64,000 bases of DNA, taken from contig CAZUON010000011.1 of the NCBI GenBank assembly GCA_964621345.1, positions 1 to 64,000 of the forward strand. Reading direction: 5' to 3'. The DNA is from Glaciecola sp964621345 (GTDB lineage Bacteria > Pseudomonadota > Gammaproteobacteria > Enterobacterales > Alteromonadaceae). Numbering within the stretch: the stretch's first letter is position 1; the number at the start of each line of letters is the position of its first letter. Under the pieces are notes generated by a model. It worked only from the letters and a program-made list of their open reading frames with translations. It was not told the DNA's origin and ran no database searches. This document shows positions 27,189 to 36,434 of this stretch, in pieces. A program made the position numbers and the translations under genes.

Positions 27189-27917
27189 ATGCGCATTCCA
27201 AGATTTTTTACCTCACAAGACCTGCAAGTCGATACCGAAATTACCTTAGAAGAAAGTTTGTCTCACTACATGTGTAATGTTTTAAGGCTCAAAGAAGGCG
27301 CCGCTATTATCTTATTTAATGGTGATGGCTCCGACTACCCAGCACAGCTTAGCCAAGCACACAAAAAACATAGCCTGGCGTATATAGATGCACAAATTGC
27401 GCTACATGTTGAATCTCCCCTCTCAATTCATTTAGGTCAAGGCGTATCCAAAGGCGATCGTATGGATTTTGCTCTGCAAAAATCGGTAGAGCTAGGAGTG
27501 AGTGAAATTACGCCTGTAATCACCGAACTTTGTAACGTGAAACTCAACGAAGAGCGCTGGAAGAAGAAACACGAACAATGGCAAAAAATAATTATATCGG
27601 CGTGTGAGCAGTCTCAACGTAACCATATTCCAATCCTTCACCCTGCGCTTAGCTTTAGCCAATTTATTGCCCAGCGCTGCGACCAAAAAAAGCTTATACT
27701 CGCCCCCGGCAGTCAGCACTATTTATCTGGCGTGGCACGTCATGAAAAGGGCTTTCAGCTATTAGTCGGGCCAGAAGGCGGGTTTTCAGAGCAAGAGGTG
27801 TACACCGCTGAGCAAATCGGCTATAGCAAAGTAAACCTTGGTCCGAGGATCCTTCGTACCGAGACCGCTGCATTGAGCAGTATTTCAGTTTTACAGGCCC
27901 TGCATGGTGACCTTTAA
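27189..27917 (+). CDS. rsmE: 16S rRNA (uracil-1498-N3)-methyltransferase
   Basis: SPOUT-class methyltransferase of 242 residues acting on 16S rRNA of the small subunit. It has the N-terminal PUA-like domain and the trefoil-knot C-terminus with LLVGPEGGFSEQEV near 190-205 and LGPRILRTETA near 215-227, both diagnostic. I chose ATG 27189 since the protein then begins MRIPRFF, as RsmE proteins do; the frame is open further up to an ATG at 27126. The ribosome site is weak. It heads the run rsmE-gshB-yqgE-ruvX, a conserved gammaproteobacterial order. Confidence 0.92.
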   Translation: MRIPRFFTSQDLQVDTEITLEESLSHYMCNVLRLKEGAAIILFNGDGSDYPAQLSQAHKKHSLAYIDAQIALHVESPLSIHLGQGVSKGDRMDFALQKSVELGVSEITPVITELCNVKLNEERWKKKHEQWQKIIISACEQSQRNHIPILHPALSFSQFIAQRCDQKKLILAPGSQHYLSGVARHEKGFQLLVGPEGGFSEQEVYTAEQIGYSKVNLGPRILRTETAALSSISVLQALHGDL

Positions 27918-27973
27918 CTTGTTTTTTTATGCGAAAGCACCACACTACAGATAAACCTATTAGAGATAATGTC

Positions 27974-28921
27974 ATGTCAAAGCGCAAACTAGCCGTTGTA
28001 ATGGACCCCATTACGCAAATTAATACGAAAAAAGATACCAGCTTTGCGATGATGCTAGAAGCACAGCGCCGTGGCTATGAACTACATTATGTGCAACAAA
28101 AAGACCTGAGCATTGACCAAGGCGTGCCGCTAGCTACATCACAAGTAGTAACGCTTGTTGACCAAACACAAGACTATTACAAGGTAGTGTCGCAGCAGAG
28201 CATAAATTTAGGCGATATGGATGTCATTTTAATGCGCAAAGATCCGCCTTTTGATAGCGAATTCTTATACGCGACCCACATCTTAGAGTTAGCTGAAAAC
28301 GCTGGTGCTTTAGTGGTTAACAAACCACAAGCGCTCAGAGACTATAATGAGAAGCTTTTTACCGCATTGTACCCGCAGTTTATACCCGACACCCTAGTGA
28401 CTACGAAAAAAGACGACTTCAAGGCCTTCCATGCAAAGCATAAAGATATTATATGTAAGCCATTAGACGGCATGGGTGGCACCTCAATATTCAGAGTGGG
28501 GAGCGACGGTACTAATTTAGGCGTGATCAGCGAAACACTCACCGACAACGGCACAAAACATGCAATGGTGCAGCGCTACATGCCCGAAATAAAAGACGGG
28601 GATAAACGTATTTTATTGGTAGACGGCGAGGTTATCCCATATTGTTTAGCAAGGTTACCGGCAGCAAATGAAACTCGCGGTAACTTAGCAGCCGGCGGCT
28701 CTGGCGTACCGCAAACGGTTAACGAAGAAAACATGCAAGTCGCGCAAGCAATCGCGAAAGATATGCCCGCTCGCGGTATTTTGTTTGTAGGCTTGGACAT
28801 GATTGGCAATAAAGTGACTGAAATAAACATTACCTCGCCTACCTGTGTGCGCGAAATCGAAGGCGCGTACCCTGTTAACATTTGCGGAAAACTGTTTGAC
28901 GCAATCGAAAAACGTTTATAG
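27974..28921 (+). CDS. gshB: Glutathione synthetase
   Basis: ATP-grasp enzyme of 315 residues that joins gamma-glutamylcysteine and glycine. The family opening is seen as KLAVVMDPITQINTKKDTSF, and the ATP-grasp core has ICKPLDGMGGTSIFRV near 158-173 and the C-terminal TEINITSPTCVREIE. The ATG at 27974 gives the usual length (E. coli 316); an in-frame ATG at 27929 would add 15 non-conserved residues. It is followed 15 bases later by yqgE. Confidence 0.96.
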   Translation: MSKRKLAVVMDPITQINTKKDTSFAMMLEAQRRGYELHYVQQKDLSIDQGVPLATSQVVTLVDQTQDYYKVVSQQSINLGDMDVILMRKDPPFDSEFLYATHILELAENAGALVVNKPQALRDYNEKLFTALYPQFIPDTLVTTKKDDFKAFHAKHKDIICKPLDGMGGTSIFRVGSDGTNLGVISETLTDNGTKHAMVQRYMPEIKDGDKRILLVDGEVIPYCLARLPAANETRGNLAAGGSGVPQTVNEENMQVAQAIAKDMPARGILFVGLDMIGNKVTEINITSPTCVREIEGAYPVNICGKLFDAIEKRL

Positions 28922-28936
28922 GAGAACAAACATACC

Positions 28937-29512
28937 GTGGCTAATATTGAGCAAATCACTAGCTTGCAAAATCACTTTTTGATTGCAATGCCTGCTTTAG
29001 ATGACCAATACTTCTCGCGCTCACTCACCTACATTATTGAGCATAACGAAGATGGTGCCATGGGTATTGTTATTAACCAGCCCTCTACTATGAGCTTTCA
29101 CGAGCTAATCAAACAAACCGACAATGGTGCAAAGATTGACGATGAGCACAGCCAAAAGATTGTTGTCTGTGGTGGCCCTGTGCATCAGGATAGAGGCTTT
29201 ATTTTGCACAGTGCACAAACAGGATGGTCGTCTAGTCTTTCGCTAAACTCGGAGATCATGCTGACCACGTCAAAAGATATATTATCGGTAGTGGGCAATG
29301 CACAAGGACCAAGCAAATCTATTATTGCGTTAGGTTACGCTGGCTGGGGCGCAGGCCAGCTTGAACAAGAAATCCAAGAAAATGCATGGCTTACCCTCGA
29401 GGCTGACCAAGAGATTTTATTCGACATCCCCATTCACAAAAAATGGCAAGCGGCGGTAAATAAGCTCGGGGTGGATGTCTGGCAGCTCACCCAGCAGTCT
29501 GGCCATGCTTAA
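28937..29512 (+). CDS. yqgE: YqgE/AlgH family protein
   Basis: Protein of 191 residues of the YqgE/AlgH (UPF0301) family, alpha/beta fold, function not settled. It shows FLIAMPALDDQYFSRSLTYI near 15-34, the conserved HNEDGAMGIVINQP and the CGGPVHQDRGFILH block. The start is GTG with AGGAG 12 bases upstream overlapping the gshB stop. The position between gshB and ruvX is the standard order in gammaproteobacteria, and this is what makes the call firm. Confidence 0.92.
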   Translation: MANIEQITSLQNHFLIAMPALDDQYFSRSLTYIIEHNEDGAMGIVINQPSTMSFHELIKQTDNGAKIDDEHSQKIVVCGGPVHQDRGFILHSAQTGWSSSLSLNSEIMLTTSKDILSVVGNAQGPSKSIIALGYAGWGAGQLEQEIQENAWLTLEADQEILFDIPIHKKWQAAVNKLGVDVWQLTQQSGHA

Positions 29513-29536
29513 GCATATAGTAAAAGGCATATGCCA

Positions 29537-29959
29537 ATGAGCACTCAAAATGCACTAGCATTCGATTTTGGTATGAAAAGTATTGGTGTCGCCATGGGTC
29601 AGCCAATAACAGGGACTGCCTCGCCACTTGCTGCAATAAGAGCACAAGATGGGATCCCTAACTGGGATATTATCGCCCAATTAATAAAAGACTGGCAGCC
29701 TGATGCGTTGGTGGTAGGTTTGCCTCTTAATATGGATGGCACGCCTCAAGATATTACTAACAATGCAAAAAAGTTTGGTCGCCGATTAGCGCATAAATTT
29801 AACATCACCGTGCATTATCAAGACGAGCGATTAACTACTGTAGAGGCTAAAGCTAGGCTCTTTGAGTTAGGTGGGTACAAAAAGTTAAGTAAAGAAAAGG
29901 TCGATAGCGTATCGGCATGCCTGATATACGAAAGCTGGTTAGAAGCAAGTTTTAGCTAG
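29537..29959 (+). CDS. ruvX: Putative pre-16S rRNA nuclease / Holliday junction resolvase-like RuvX (YqgF)
   Basis: RNase H-fold protein of 140 residues. The opening LAFDFGMKSIGVAMGQ carries the first catalytic Asp, followed by DALVVGLPLNMDGT and the block VHYQDERLTTVEA. In E. coli YqgF trims the 5' end of 16S rRNA. AAAAGG lies 9 bases before ATG 29537; the ATG at 29531 is too close to it. The last 8 bases overlap the end of the convergent DUF2007 gene. Confidence 0.92.
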   Translation: MSTQNALAFDFGMKSIGVAMGQPITGTASPLAAIRAQDGIPNWDIIAQLIKDWQPDALVVGLPLNMDGTPQDITNNAKKFGRRLAHKFNITVHYQDERLTTVEAKARLFELGGYKKLSKEKVDSVSACLIYESWLEASFS

Positions 29960-30302
29960 GCGTAGTTAAGTGCTCTTGCTCAGAGCTTCTTGGCGACTGG
30001 CACTGCCAACAAATACGAAACTGCGATTCATTTATTTGCTCACAATCACCACAAATCCAATCCGCGCTGTCAATATCATCACAACTTAAGTCTTTTTCAA
30101 ATTCTGCTAATAGCTGCTTTGCCTTTGGCTCCCATCCGGCGTCGAGTAACCACAATTCAGGAAGCGCCTCGTGATGAGGAATTTCACCACTGCCGCCTTG
30201 TAGAAGTTCGTTTTTGATGGTGCAGGGAATACCTGCATCGTCTAGTAGGGTAAAAACTTGCTGCACTTTAAACTGATTAAAATCTTTATAAAAACGCTTC
30301 AT
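29952..30302 (-). CDS. DUF2007-type protein with C-terminal zinc ribbon
   Basis: Protein of 116 residues. The N-terminal 70 residues look like the DUF2007 (putative signal-transducing) fold: MKRFYKDFNQFKVQQVFTLL, then a Gly-rich loop and ELWLLD. The C-terminus has a RanBP2-like zinc ribbon with C84, C87, C98 and C101 (CxxC-x10-CxxC). A GAGG site precedes the ATG. Its 3' end overlaps ruvX tail to tail. The fold call is moderate; the role is unknown. Confidence 0.75.
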   Translation of the reverse strand: MKRFYKDFNQFKVQQVFTLLDDAGIPCTIKNELLQGGSGEIPHHEALPELWLLDAGWEPKAKQLLAEFEKDLSCDDIDSADWICGDCEQINESQFRICWQCQSPRSSEQEHLTTPS

Positions 30303-30334
30303 AAGACCTCTTCACTTGATTTAAACCCCAACTA

Positions 30335-30391
30335 AAAAAGGCGTAACTAGCTACAGGTAATACCTATAAGACCTACATTACGCCAATTTTT
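30335..30391 (-). terminator. Hairpin terminator downstream of pilU
   Basis: GGCGTAA (30340-30346) pairs with TTACGCC (30378-30384), with an inner AGGT/ACCT pair in the loop. A-run before and T-run after allow termination on both strands; it follows the stop of pilU (minus) and faces the DUF2007 start. Confidence 0.55.
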
Positions 30392-30400
30392 GTTCAGTAC

Positions 30401-31519
30401 CTAATCTAAATCAATCGAGACGTTGCTCAGTGAACCTAGTGGGCTACCAAAAGATTTGCTATCGAGTTTAATCATCAAGCGTAAATCATTTGGTGAATCG
30501 GCATGGTGCAAGGCTTGTTCTTCATTGATTCGACCCTGCTTATAAAGGTCATAAAGTGCCATATCAAAGGTTTGCATACCGAGTTCTCGGCCCTTCATCA
30601 TTGCCTCTTTAAGTGCGCCCATTTCGTTACGTTGGATCAAGTCCGAAATCAGCGGTGAATTCAACAGAATTTCAATGGCAGCGACGCGGCCTTTACCATC
30701 AACGGTAGGTACCAGTTGCTGGGCAACAATCGCTCGGATATTCATACTCAAGTCGTAACGCAATTTGTCGTGCAGTTCACGCGGTGCTAAGTGCATAATT
30801 CGCTCAATAGCTTGGTTTGCGTTATTTGCGTGCAATGTTGCCACACATAAGTGACCGGTATCGGCAAAAGACATTGCGTATTCCATGGTTTCCATAGAGC
30901 GAATTTCACCAATTAAGATAACATCAGGGGCTTGTCGCAAGGAGCTCTTAAGCGCCTCATCAAACGATAAGGTATCAATACCGACCTCACGTTGGGTCAC
31001 AATACAATTTCGATGAGAATGCAAAAATTCAATGGGGTCTTCAATGGTTAATATGTGGCCATGAGAGTTTTCGTTTCGATGACCAATTAAGGCCGCCAAT
31101 GAGGTTGACTTACCGGTACCCGTACCACCAACGAATAGTACTAAACCCTTTTTCGCCATAATAATATCGTTCAAAATAGGCGGAAGCCCTAGTGAGCTCG
31201 CTTTTGGTATTTCCATCACAATACGTCTAACCACCATACCCGCGGCATCACGCTGCCAAAACGCTGAGCATCGAAATCGTCCAACATCAAACAAACTCAC
31301 TGCGAAGTTACATTCTTTTTCATGCTTAAAGTCATCGATTTGTTCTTCGTTCATCGCTTGATGAACCAAAGATAAAGCATCCTCTTTGGAGAGCTTTTCA
31401 TCGGCAATTGGCTGCAGTTTGCCGTTAACCTTTACACTAATTGGCATACCAGCGGTAACAAATAAATCCGATGCATCCATTGCGACCATTTCTTTTAAGC
31501 ATTCATCTAATGTCATCAT
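30401..31519 (-). CDS. pilU: Type IV pilus retraction ATPase PilU
   Basis: Secretion-type ATPase of 372 residues, the accessory retraction motor of type IV pili. Walker A is GGTGTGKS at 131-138, followed by the Asp box (ILTIEDPIEFLH), Walker B (LIGEIRSMETMEYAM) and His box. The short N-terminal PAS-like domain and the tail SPNDLRLMIKLDS fit PilU rather than PilT. It follows pilT after 66 bases, the standard pair. PilU supports PilT-driven retraction under load. Confidence 0.94.
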   Translation of the reverse strand: MMTLDECLKEMVAMDASDLFVTAGMPISVKVNGKLQPIADEKLSKEDALSLVHQAMNEEQIDDFKHEKECNFAVSLFDVGRFRCSAFWQRDAAGMVVRRIVMEIPKASSLGLPPILNDIIMAKKGLVLFVGGTGTGKSTSLAALIGHRNENSHGHILTIEDPIEFLHSHRNCIVTQREVGIDTLSFDEALKSSLRQAPDVILIGEIRSMETMEYAMSFADTGHLCVATLHANNANQAIERIMHLAPRELHDKLRYDLSMNIRAIVAQQLVPTVDGKGRVAAIEILLNSPLISDLIQRNEMGALKEAMMKGRELGMQTFDMALYDLYKQGRINEEQALHHADSPNDLRLMIKLDSKSFGSPLGSLSNVSIDLD

Positions 31520-31585
31520 AGTGGTTTCTCAGTTTTTCTTTTTTTGTTTGTAGTTGAACGTATAATTTGAGTCTCAGGCATAAAA

Positions 31586-32617
31586 CTACGACGTTTTATC
31601 TATCGATTTTGCAGCCGCATCTTGTTGCGTAATAACCCCTTGCGCAACCAGTTTCTGCAAGCATTGCTCCATAGTCTGCATACCATGCGCCTGACCGGTT
31701 TGAATCACCGAGTACATCTGCGGCACTTTATCTTCCCGTATAAGGTTTCGAATTGCAGGGATACCGAGCATAATCTCGTGCGCTGCTACTCGCCCTCCGC
31801 CTACTTTTTTCAATAAGGTCTGCGAAATAACGGCCCGCAATGATTCAGACAGCATGGAACGTATCATCGACTTTTCTGCTGCAGGGAACACGTCAATGAT
31901 TCTGTCGATGGTTTTTGGTGCAGAGTTTGTGTGCAAGGTTCCAAATACTAAGTGCCCAGTTTCAGCTGCTGATATTGCTAAACGGATAGTTTCTAAGTCT
32001 CGTAGCTCACCTACCAGAATAACATCGGGGTCTTCACGCAGCGCACTTCTAAGTGCATTGTTAAAGCTATGGGTGTCGCGGTGAACTTCACGTTGGTTAA
32101 TAACGCACATTTTATTTTTATGCACAAATTCGATGGGATCTTCAATGGTAAGAATATGCTCTCGTTTATGTGCATTGATGTAATCGACCATGGCTGCCAA
32201 GGTGGTACTTTTACCTGAACCGGTAGCCCCTGTTACCAAGATAATACCGGTTGGTTGGTTAATCACTTTTTTGAATATGTCAGGCGCACCAAGTTCATCT
32301 AAGGTCAATACTTTGCTTGGGATTGTTCTTAGTACGGCCGCAGCACCGCGATTCTGATTGAAGGCATTTACCCTAAAACGCGAAAGTTCGGGGATTTCAA
32401 AAGAAAAGTCCACTTCTAAATTTTCTTCGTATTCTTTACGCTGACGGTCATTCATAATGTCGTATATCAAACTGTGGACATTTTTGTGTGTTAATTCGTC
32501 AACATTCAAACGGCGCATTTCACCGTCTACGCGAATGATCGGCGGAAGACCAGCTGTTAAGTGTAAATCTGAAGCGCCATTTTGCACACTAAAGGCAAGT
32601 AATTCGTTGATATCCAA
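31586..32617 (-). CDS. pilT: Type IV pilus twitching motility ATPase PilT
   Basis: Hexameric ATPase of 343 residues that pulls in type IV pili. It begins MDINELLAFSVQNGASDLHL, typical for PilT, has Walker A GATGSGKS at 130-137, Asp box ILTIEDPIEFVH, Walker B DVILVGELRDLETIRLA and the His box AAETGHLVFGTLHTNSA, then the AIRNLIREDK motif needed for retraction. It is divergent from yggS with only 40 bases between start codons, so the promoters must overlap. Confidence 0.96.
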   Translation of the reverse strand: MDINELLAFSVQNGASDLHLTAGLPPIIRVDGEMRRLNVDELTHKNVHSLIYDIMNDRQRKEYEENLEVDFSFEIPELSRFRVNAFNQNRGAAAVLRTIPSKVLTLDELGAPDIFKKVINQPTGIILVTGATGSGKSTTLAAMVDYINAHKREHILTIEDPIEFVHKNKMCVINQREVHRDTHSFNNALRSALREDPDVILVGELRDLETIRLAISAAETGHLVFGTLHTNSAPKTIDRIIDVFPAAEKSMIRSMLSESLRAVISQTLLKKVGGGRVAAHEIMLGIPAIRNLIREDKVPQMYSVIQTGQAHGMQTMEQCLQKLVAQGVITQQDAAAKSIDKTS

Positions 32618-32657
32618 ACTGATTTCTCCAAGTTTTTACGAGGTATTATAGAACACC

Positions 32658-33356
32658 ATGACAGCGGAAACTGCACATATTGCTGAAAATATTCAACAGA
32701 TTCAAAATTCTATCGCACGCGCTGCCAAAAAATGCATGCGCAATGCTAACGATATTCATTTATTGGCGGTAAGTAAAACCAAACCAGTATCTGATATATT
32801 GCAAGCGTATGAAATCGGACAACGAAACTTTGGCGAAAACTACGTTCAAGAAGCAGTCGACAAAATTCAGGAGCTAAAGCCCTATTCCGATATCCTTTGG
32901 CATTTTATCGGCCCCTTGCAATCAAACAAGAGTAAATTTATCGCAGAATATTTTGATTGGATGCACAGCGTTGACCGTTTAAAAATTGCGAAACGCTTAA
33001 ACGACCAGCGCGGCCCCTATCAAAAACCATTGAACATTTGTATTCAAGTAAATATTGATAACGAAGAAAGCAAGGCAGGCGTAAAACCTGATGAGGTGAT
33101 TAATTTAGCTAAGGAAGTTTCGACCTTGGAGCGAATTAAATGTCGCGGACTGATGGCAATCCCTAAAGCCAGCGAGGATAAACAACAGCAACGCGCAAGT
33201 TTTGAGCAAATGCAGGCCTTATTCACCCAGTGCCAGAAAATCTTCCCTGATTTTGATACCCTGTCCATGGGAATGAGTAACGATATGGATTTAGCCATTG
33301 AATATGGCAGCACGATGCTTCGTGTTGGCACGGGTATTTTTGGTGCTCGCTCATAA
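32658..33356 (+). CDS. yggS: YggS-family pyridoxal phosphate homeostasis protein
   Basis: PLP-binding TIM-barrel protein of 232 residues. The PLP lysine is K40 in LLAVSKTKP, followed by GENYVQEA and WHFIGPLQSNK, and LSMGMSNDMDLAIEYGSTMLRVG near the end binds phosphate. It buffers free PLP and has no known catalysis. It begins the plus-strand run yggS-proC-yggT-DUF4426, a conserved order in gammaproteobacteria next to pilT. Confidence 0.95.
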   Translation: MTAETAHIAENIQQIQNSIARAAKKCMRNANDIHLLAVSKTKPVSDILQAYEIGQRNFGENYVQEAVDKIQELKPYSDILWHFIGPLQSNKSKFIAEYFDWMHSVDRLKIAKRLNDQRGPYQKPLNICIQVNIDNEESKAGVKPDEVINLAKEVSTLERIKCRGLMAIPKASEDKQQQRASFEQMQALFTQCQKIFPDFDTLSMGMSNDMDLAIEYGSTMLRVGTGIFGARS

Positions 33357-33386
33357 CTTTTGTAAGTCATTAAATTAAGGAGTCGC

Positions 33387-34208
33387 ATGACTGTAAAGAA
33401 AATTAGTTTTATTGGTGCCGGTAATATGACCAAGTCCATTGTTGAGGGCTTGGTAGCAAACGGCTATGCGCCTGAAAATATTATGGCAAGTAACCCGAGC
33501 TCGGCTAAGCTAAAGCAGTTACAAGAAAGCTTAGGCATAAATACTACGCAAAATAATGCACAAGCTATCGACTTTGCAGAAGTAGTGGTGTTGTCGGTTA
33601 AGCCTCAGTTGATGCAGGTAGTGTGCGAGGCCTTTTTACAAGATACATCCTTAGACAATAAACTCGTTATTTCTATTGCAGCGGGAATTACCAGTGCGCG
33701 ACTAAGTGAGATGCTTGGTGGGCACGAGCAAGTGGTGCGAGTAATGCCTAATACGCCGTCTTCACTCGGCAAAGGTATGAGCGGCATCTATGCCAGTAGC
33801 GCGGTGAATAAAGCGGATGCTGAATTTACTGCCTTTATGATGGACCACGTTGGCGATACGTTGATAGTCAATAAAGAAGATGACATCAATACCGTGATTG
33901 CAGCAGCTGGCAGCTCTCCTGCCTATTTCTTTTTAATTGCCCAAGCGATGCAAGAAGAGGCTCAGAATATGGGGCTGTCTGCACAAGATGCACGTAAACT
34001 GGTTCAGCAAGCCATGCTAGGTAGTGCGCATATGATTATTGAAAATCCTGATACACCCATCGAAACCCTGCGTACTAATGTGATGTCAAAGGGCGGTACC
34101 ACCGCGCAGGCTGTGGAGAGCTTGCAAAATGACAACTTAGCACACATATTAAGTAAAGCGATGCAGGCTGCGGTGACACGCGCTGTGCAAATGGCCAAAG
34201 AATTTTAA
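33387..34208 (+). CDS. proC: Pyrroline-5-carboxylate reductase
   Basis: Enzyme of 273 residues making proline from pyrroline-5-carboxylate with NAD(P)H. The Rossmann motif IGAGNMTKSIVEGL is at 9-22, the VMPNTPSSLGKGMSGI block near 117-132, and the C-terminal signature ETLRTNVMSKGGTTAQAVE near 230-248. GGAG lies 5 bases before the ATG. It follows yggS after 30 bases and precedes yggT. Confidence 0.96.
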   Translation: MTVKKISFIGAGNMTKSIVEGLVANGYAPENIMASNPSSAKLKQLQESLGINTTQNNAQAIDFAEVVVLSVKPQLMQVVCEAFLQDTSLDNKLVISIAAGITSARLSEMLGGHEQVVRVMPNTPSSLGKGMSGIYASSAVNKADAEFTAFMMDHVGDTLIVNKEDDINTVIAAAGSSPAYFFLIAQAMQEEAQNMGLSAQDARKLVQQAMLGSAHMIIENPDTPIETLRTNVMSKGGTTAQAVESLQNDNLAHILSKAMQAAVTRAVQMAKEF

Positions 34209-34223
34209 CGGAGCCCAGTACGC

Positions 34224-34769
34224 ATGAATGCTACTTTTTTTCTAATTGATACCTTATTTAACCTCTACCTTATGGTGATAATTTTACGCCTTTGGTTGCA
34301 GTTGGTTAGAGCTGACTTTTATAACCCTTTTAGCCAGTTTGTTGTAAAAGCCACTCAGCCAGTGGTGGGGCCTTTGCGCCGACTCATTCCCTCTATTGGC
34401 TCTTTAGATACCGCGACATTGGTGTTTGCTTTACTCGTTGCGGGAATTAAGGTAATTACGCTGAGTATGATTTTCAGCGGTGGTTTTCCTCCGGTTGTGG
34501 CATTGCTGATCACCAGCTTTGCAATTGTTGTTAGTCAAATACTTAGCTTAATGTTTTGGATTTTGATTATTCGCGCCATTTTAAGCTGGGTGAGTCAGGG
34601 CAATAACCCTATGGAAATGGTAATGATGCAGTTGACCGAGCCATTTTTAGCGCCTATACGCCGTATTCTGCCGCCTATGGGAGGCTTGGACTTGTCGGTA
34701 TTAATCGCCATTTTATTACTGCAGTTTGTTCGGATTTTGATTGGTGATTTTTTTGGGCCGGGTATTTAA
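34224..34769 (+). CDS. yggT: YggT family membrane protein
   Basis: Inner-membrane protein of 181 residues with two copies of the YggT unit. Each copy has a hydrophobic helix, a short loop with NPF or NPM, and the P-I-R-R/P-L-R-R-x-I-P motif (GPLRRLIPSIGSLD near 51-64 and APIRRILPPMGGLD near 137-150). The role is unclear; a link to osmotic tolerance or membrane biogenesis is suggested for the family. The position after proC is typical. Confidence 0.92.
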   Translation: MNATFFLIDTLFNLYLMVIILRLWLQLVRADFYNPFSQFVVKATQPVVGPLRRLIPSIGSLDTATLVFALLVAGIKVITLSMIFSGGFPPVVALLITSFAIVVSQILSLMFWILIIRAILSWVSQGNNPMEMVMMQLTEPFLAPIRRILPPMGGLDLSVLIAILLLQFVRILIGDFFGPGI

Positions 34770-34809
34770 ACGCTCGTATTTAAAGAGTACTCAAAGACAG
34801 GAGAAAAAC

Positions 34810-35250
34810 ATGTTATCTGCAAAAAATGTAGCTACGTTGATGGTAAGTTTTGTGATGTTGTTTACTTTCTCTGCAAGTGTGCAAGCTGAACAAAAGAAAA
34901 CCCTAGGCGATTGGGAGGTGCATTACATTGCCTTTCCAAGCACCTTTTTAACCGCCGAAGTCGCGAAGGCAAATAATATTACGCGCTCAACGACGCAGGC
35001 GGTGATCAACATATCGGTACTCGATAGCCAAAGCAAAGAGGCCCTCGATATTGATATTAGCGGTAATGCTCGAAATTTATTGGGCACTAACAAAGTGCTA
35101 GATTTCACAACCGTAAAAGAGGGTAAGGCAATTTATCACTTAGCCAGTGTCTCTTTTGATGACAAAGAAGTATTACGCTTTAACATTGATTTGAAAGATG
35201 GCAATGTCAGTCAAAACTTGAAGTTTCAACAAAAGATGTACGAAGAATAA
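34810..35250 (+). CDS. DUF4426 periplasmic protein
   Basis: Protein of 146 residues with a signal peptide (about 1-26, ending SVQA before EQKKTLGDW) and a small beta-rich domain. The conserved pieces GDWEVHYIAFPSTFL and ARNLLG match the DUF4426 family, usually found after yggT. I chose ATG 34810 because AGGAG lies 7 bases upstream; the frame is open back to 34741 inside yggT, but that would spoil the signal peptide. Function unknown. Confidence 0.85.
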   Translation: MLSAKNVATLMVSFVMLFTFSASVQAEQKKTLGDWEVHYIAFPSTFLTAEVAKANNITRSTTQAVINISVLDSQSKEALDIDISGNARNLLGTNKVLDFTTVKEGKAIYHLASVSFDDKEVLRFNIDLKDGNVSQNLKFQQKMYEE

Positions 35251-35255
35251 AAATA

Positions 35256-35278
35256 GGGCGCGCATACTCTGCGCGCCC
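35256..35278. terminator. GC-rich terminator between DUF4426 gene and yaaA
   Basis: GGGCGCGCA (35256-35264) and TGCGCGCCC (35270-35278) form a 9-bp stem with loop TACTC. On the minus strand TATTTTTATT follows directly, so it should end yaaA; the plus-strand T content is weaker. Confidence 0.7.
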
Positions 35279-35307
35279 ACTATCTTATTTACTCACCGCT
35301 CGGCATT

Positions 35308-36084
35308 TTATTGCGCCTTGCGCTTAAACACATAATCAGTTTCCGTGCTTTCTTCAGCATCAAAGTAATAACCTGCGCTATCAAAGTCTTTTAACTGACT
35401 CGCCTTTGTCAGTTTGTTCTCGATAATATAACGAGCCATCATGCCTCGAGCCTTTTTCGCGTAAAAGCTGATGATTTTAAAAGCACCATTTTTTTCATCT
35501 TTAAAGTGAGGAGTGATTATCATCGCATCCAACGCTTTCTTTTTGACCGATGAGAAGTATTCGTTAGAGGCCAAATTAATTAACACATTGTCGCCCTGCT
35601 GAGCTAAATCTTTGTTAAGCACCTCTGTTATTTCTTGATCCCAGAATTCATAAAGCGATTTTGCGTCGCTTGTGATGAGCTTTATTCCCATCTCTAAGCG
35701 ATAGGGCTGCATTAAATCAAGCGGACGTAGCACGCCATATAAGCCAGACAAAATGCGAAAATGTGATTGTGCAAATTCAAGAGCATCGTCACCCAGAGAA
35801 TATGCGTCTAAGCCGGCATAAACATCACCATTAAAAGCAAATACTGCAGGGCGAGCATTGTCGGTAGTAAACGGGAACTCAAAGCTGTTAAAACGCTCAG
35901 CATTTAATGTTGCGAGCTTATCGCTTATGCCCATCAGTGAGCTTAAATCAGCCGGTGATAAATCTTTGCAAGTCTCCACCAAAGTTTCTGTTTGCTTTAG
36001 TAATCGCGGCTGCGTGGCACTCAACTGACTGGGTACCGAGCTTTTGTAATCAAGATTTTTTGCAGGTGAAACTACCAATAACAT
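35308..36084 (-). CDS. yaaA: Peroxide stress protein YaaA
   Basis: Protein of 258 residues of the YaaA/UPF0246 family, which in E. coli lowers free iron and protects DNA during peroxide stress. Diagnostic pieces are MLLVVSPAKNLDY at the start, LNAERFNSF, VFAFNGDVYAGLDA near 83-96, the ILSGLYGVLRPLDLMQPYRLEMG block near 113-135 and YFDAEESTETDYVFKR at the end. Divergent from tal across 350 bases. The nearness of thrABC, yaaA and transaldolase echoes the E. coli order. Confidence 0.95.
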   Translation of the reverse strand: MLLVVSPAKNLDYKSSVPSQLSATQPRLLKQTETLVETCKDLSPADLSSLMGISDKLATLNAERFNSFEFPFTTDNARPAVFAFNGDVYAGLDAYSLGDDALEFAQSHFRILSGLYGVLRPLDLMQPYRLEMGIKLITSDAKSLYEFWDQEITEVLNKDLAQQGDNVLINLASNEYFSSVKKKALDAMIITPHFKDEKNGAFKIISFYAKKARGMMARYIIENKLTKASQLKDFDSAGYYFDAEESTETDYVFKRKAQ

Positions 36085-36434
36085 AATCGGGCGCCATCCT
36101 TTTAGTGAGCGTATTTAATAAAATATAATAGTTTAGCAACGACAATCATCGCTACCATAAATTGGGTTAAAACTGGCGATATCTGGCCACATTATATGTA
36201 TAAACACATACGCTTTTAAGCGTGTTTATGACCAAATCATATTTGCTAGTTGATATATAGGGTCAAAATATCACAAGGCAAGCTAGGGGGCTTCCTATCA
36301 ATTAACACTGACCTATTAAAATTAATGAATGATTTATGAAATAACGCTTTATCTGCCTACATCTCTAGTCATCACACCACAGAACTTGCTATGCTCTAGG
36401 GATTGTTCAGTTAACTGCCGACTATAGGAAGAAT
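36085..36434. other. Intergenic region yaaA / tal
   Basis: 350 bases without a gene. It holds the divergent promoters. I see an imperfect palindrome at 36200-36229 (ATAAACAC-ATA-CGCTT against AAGCGTGTTTAT) and an extended -10-like TGCTATGCT near 36390, about 45 bases before tal. No RNA gene is apparent. Confidence 0.5.

Noticed and set aside
36200..36229. Palindrome in the yaaA/tal gap as an intrinsic terminator
   Set aside because: The stem has a 3-base bulge, a very small loop and no T-run; it lies upstream of both divergent genes, where a terminator makes little sense.
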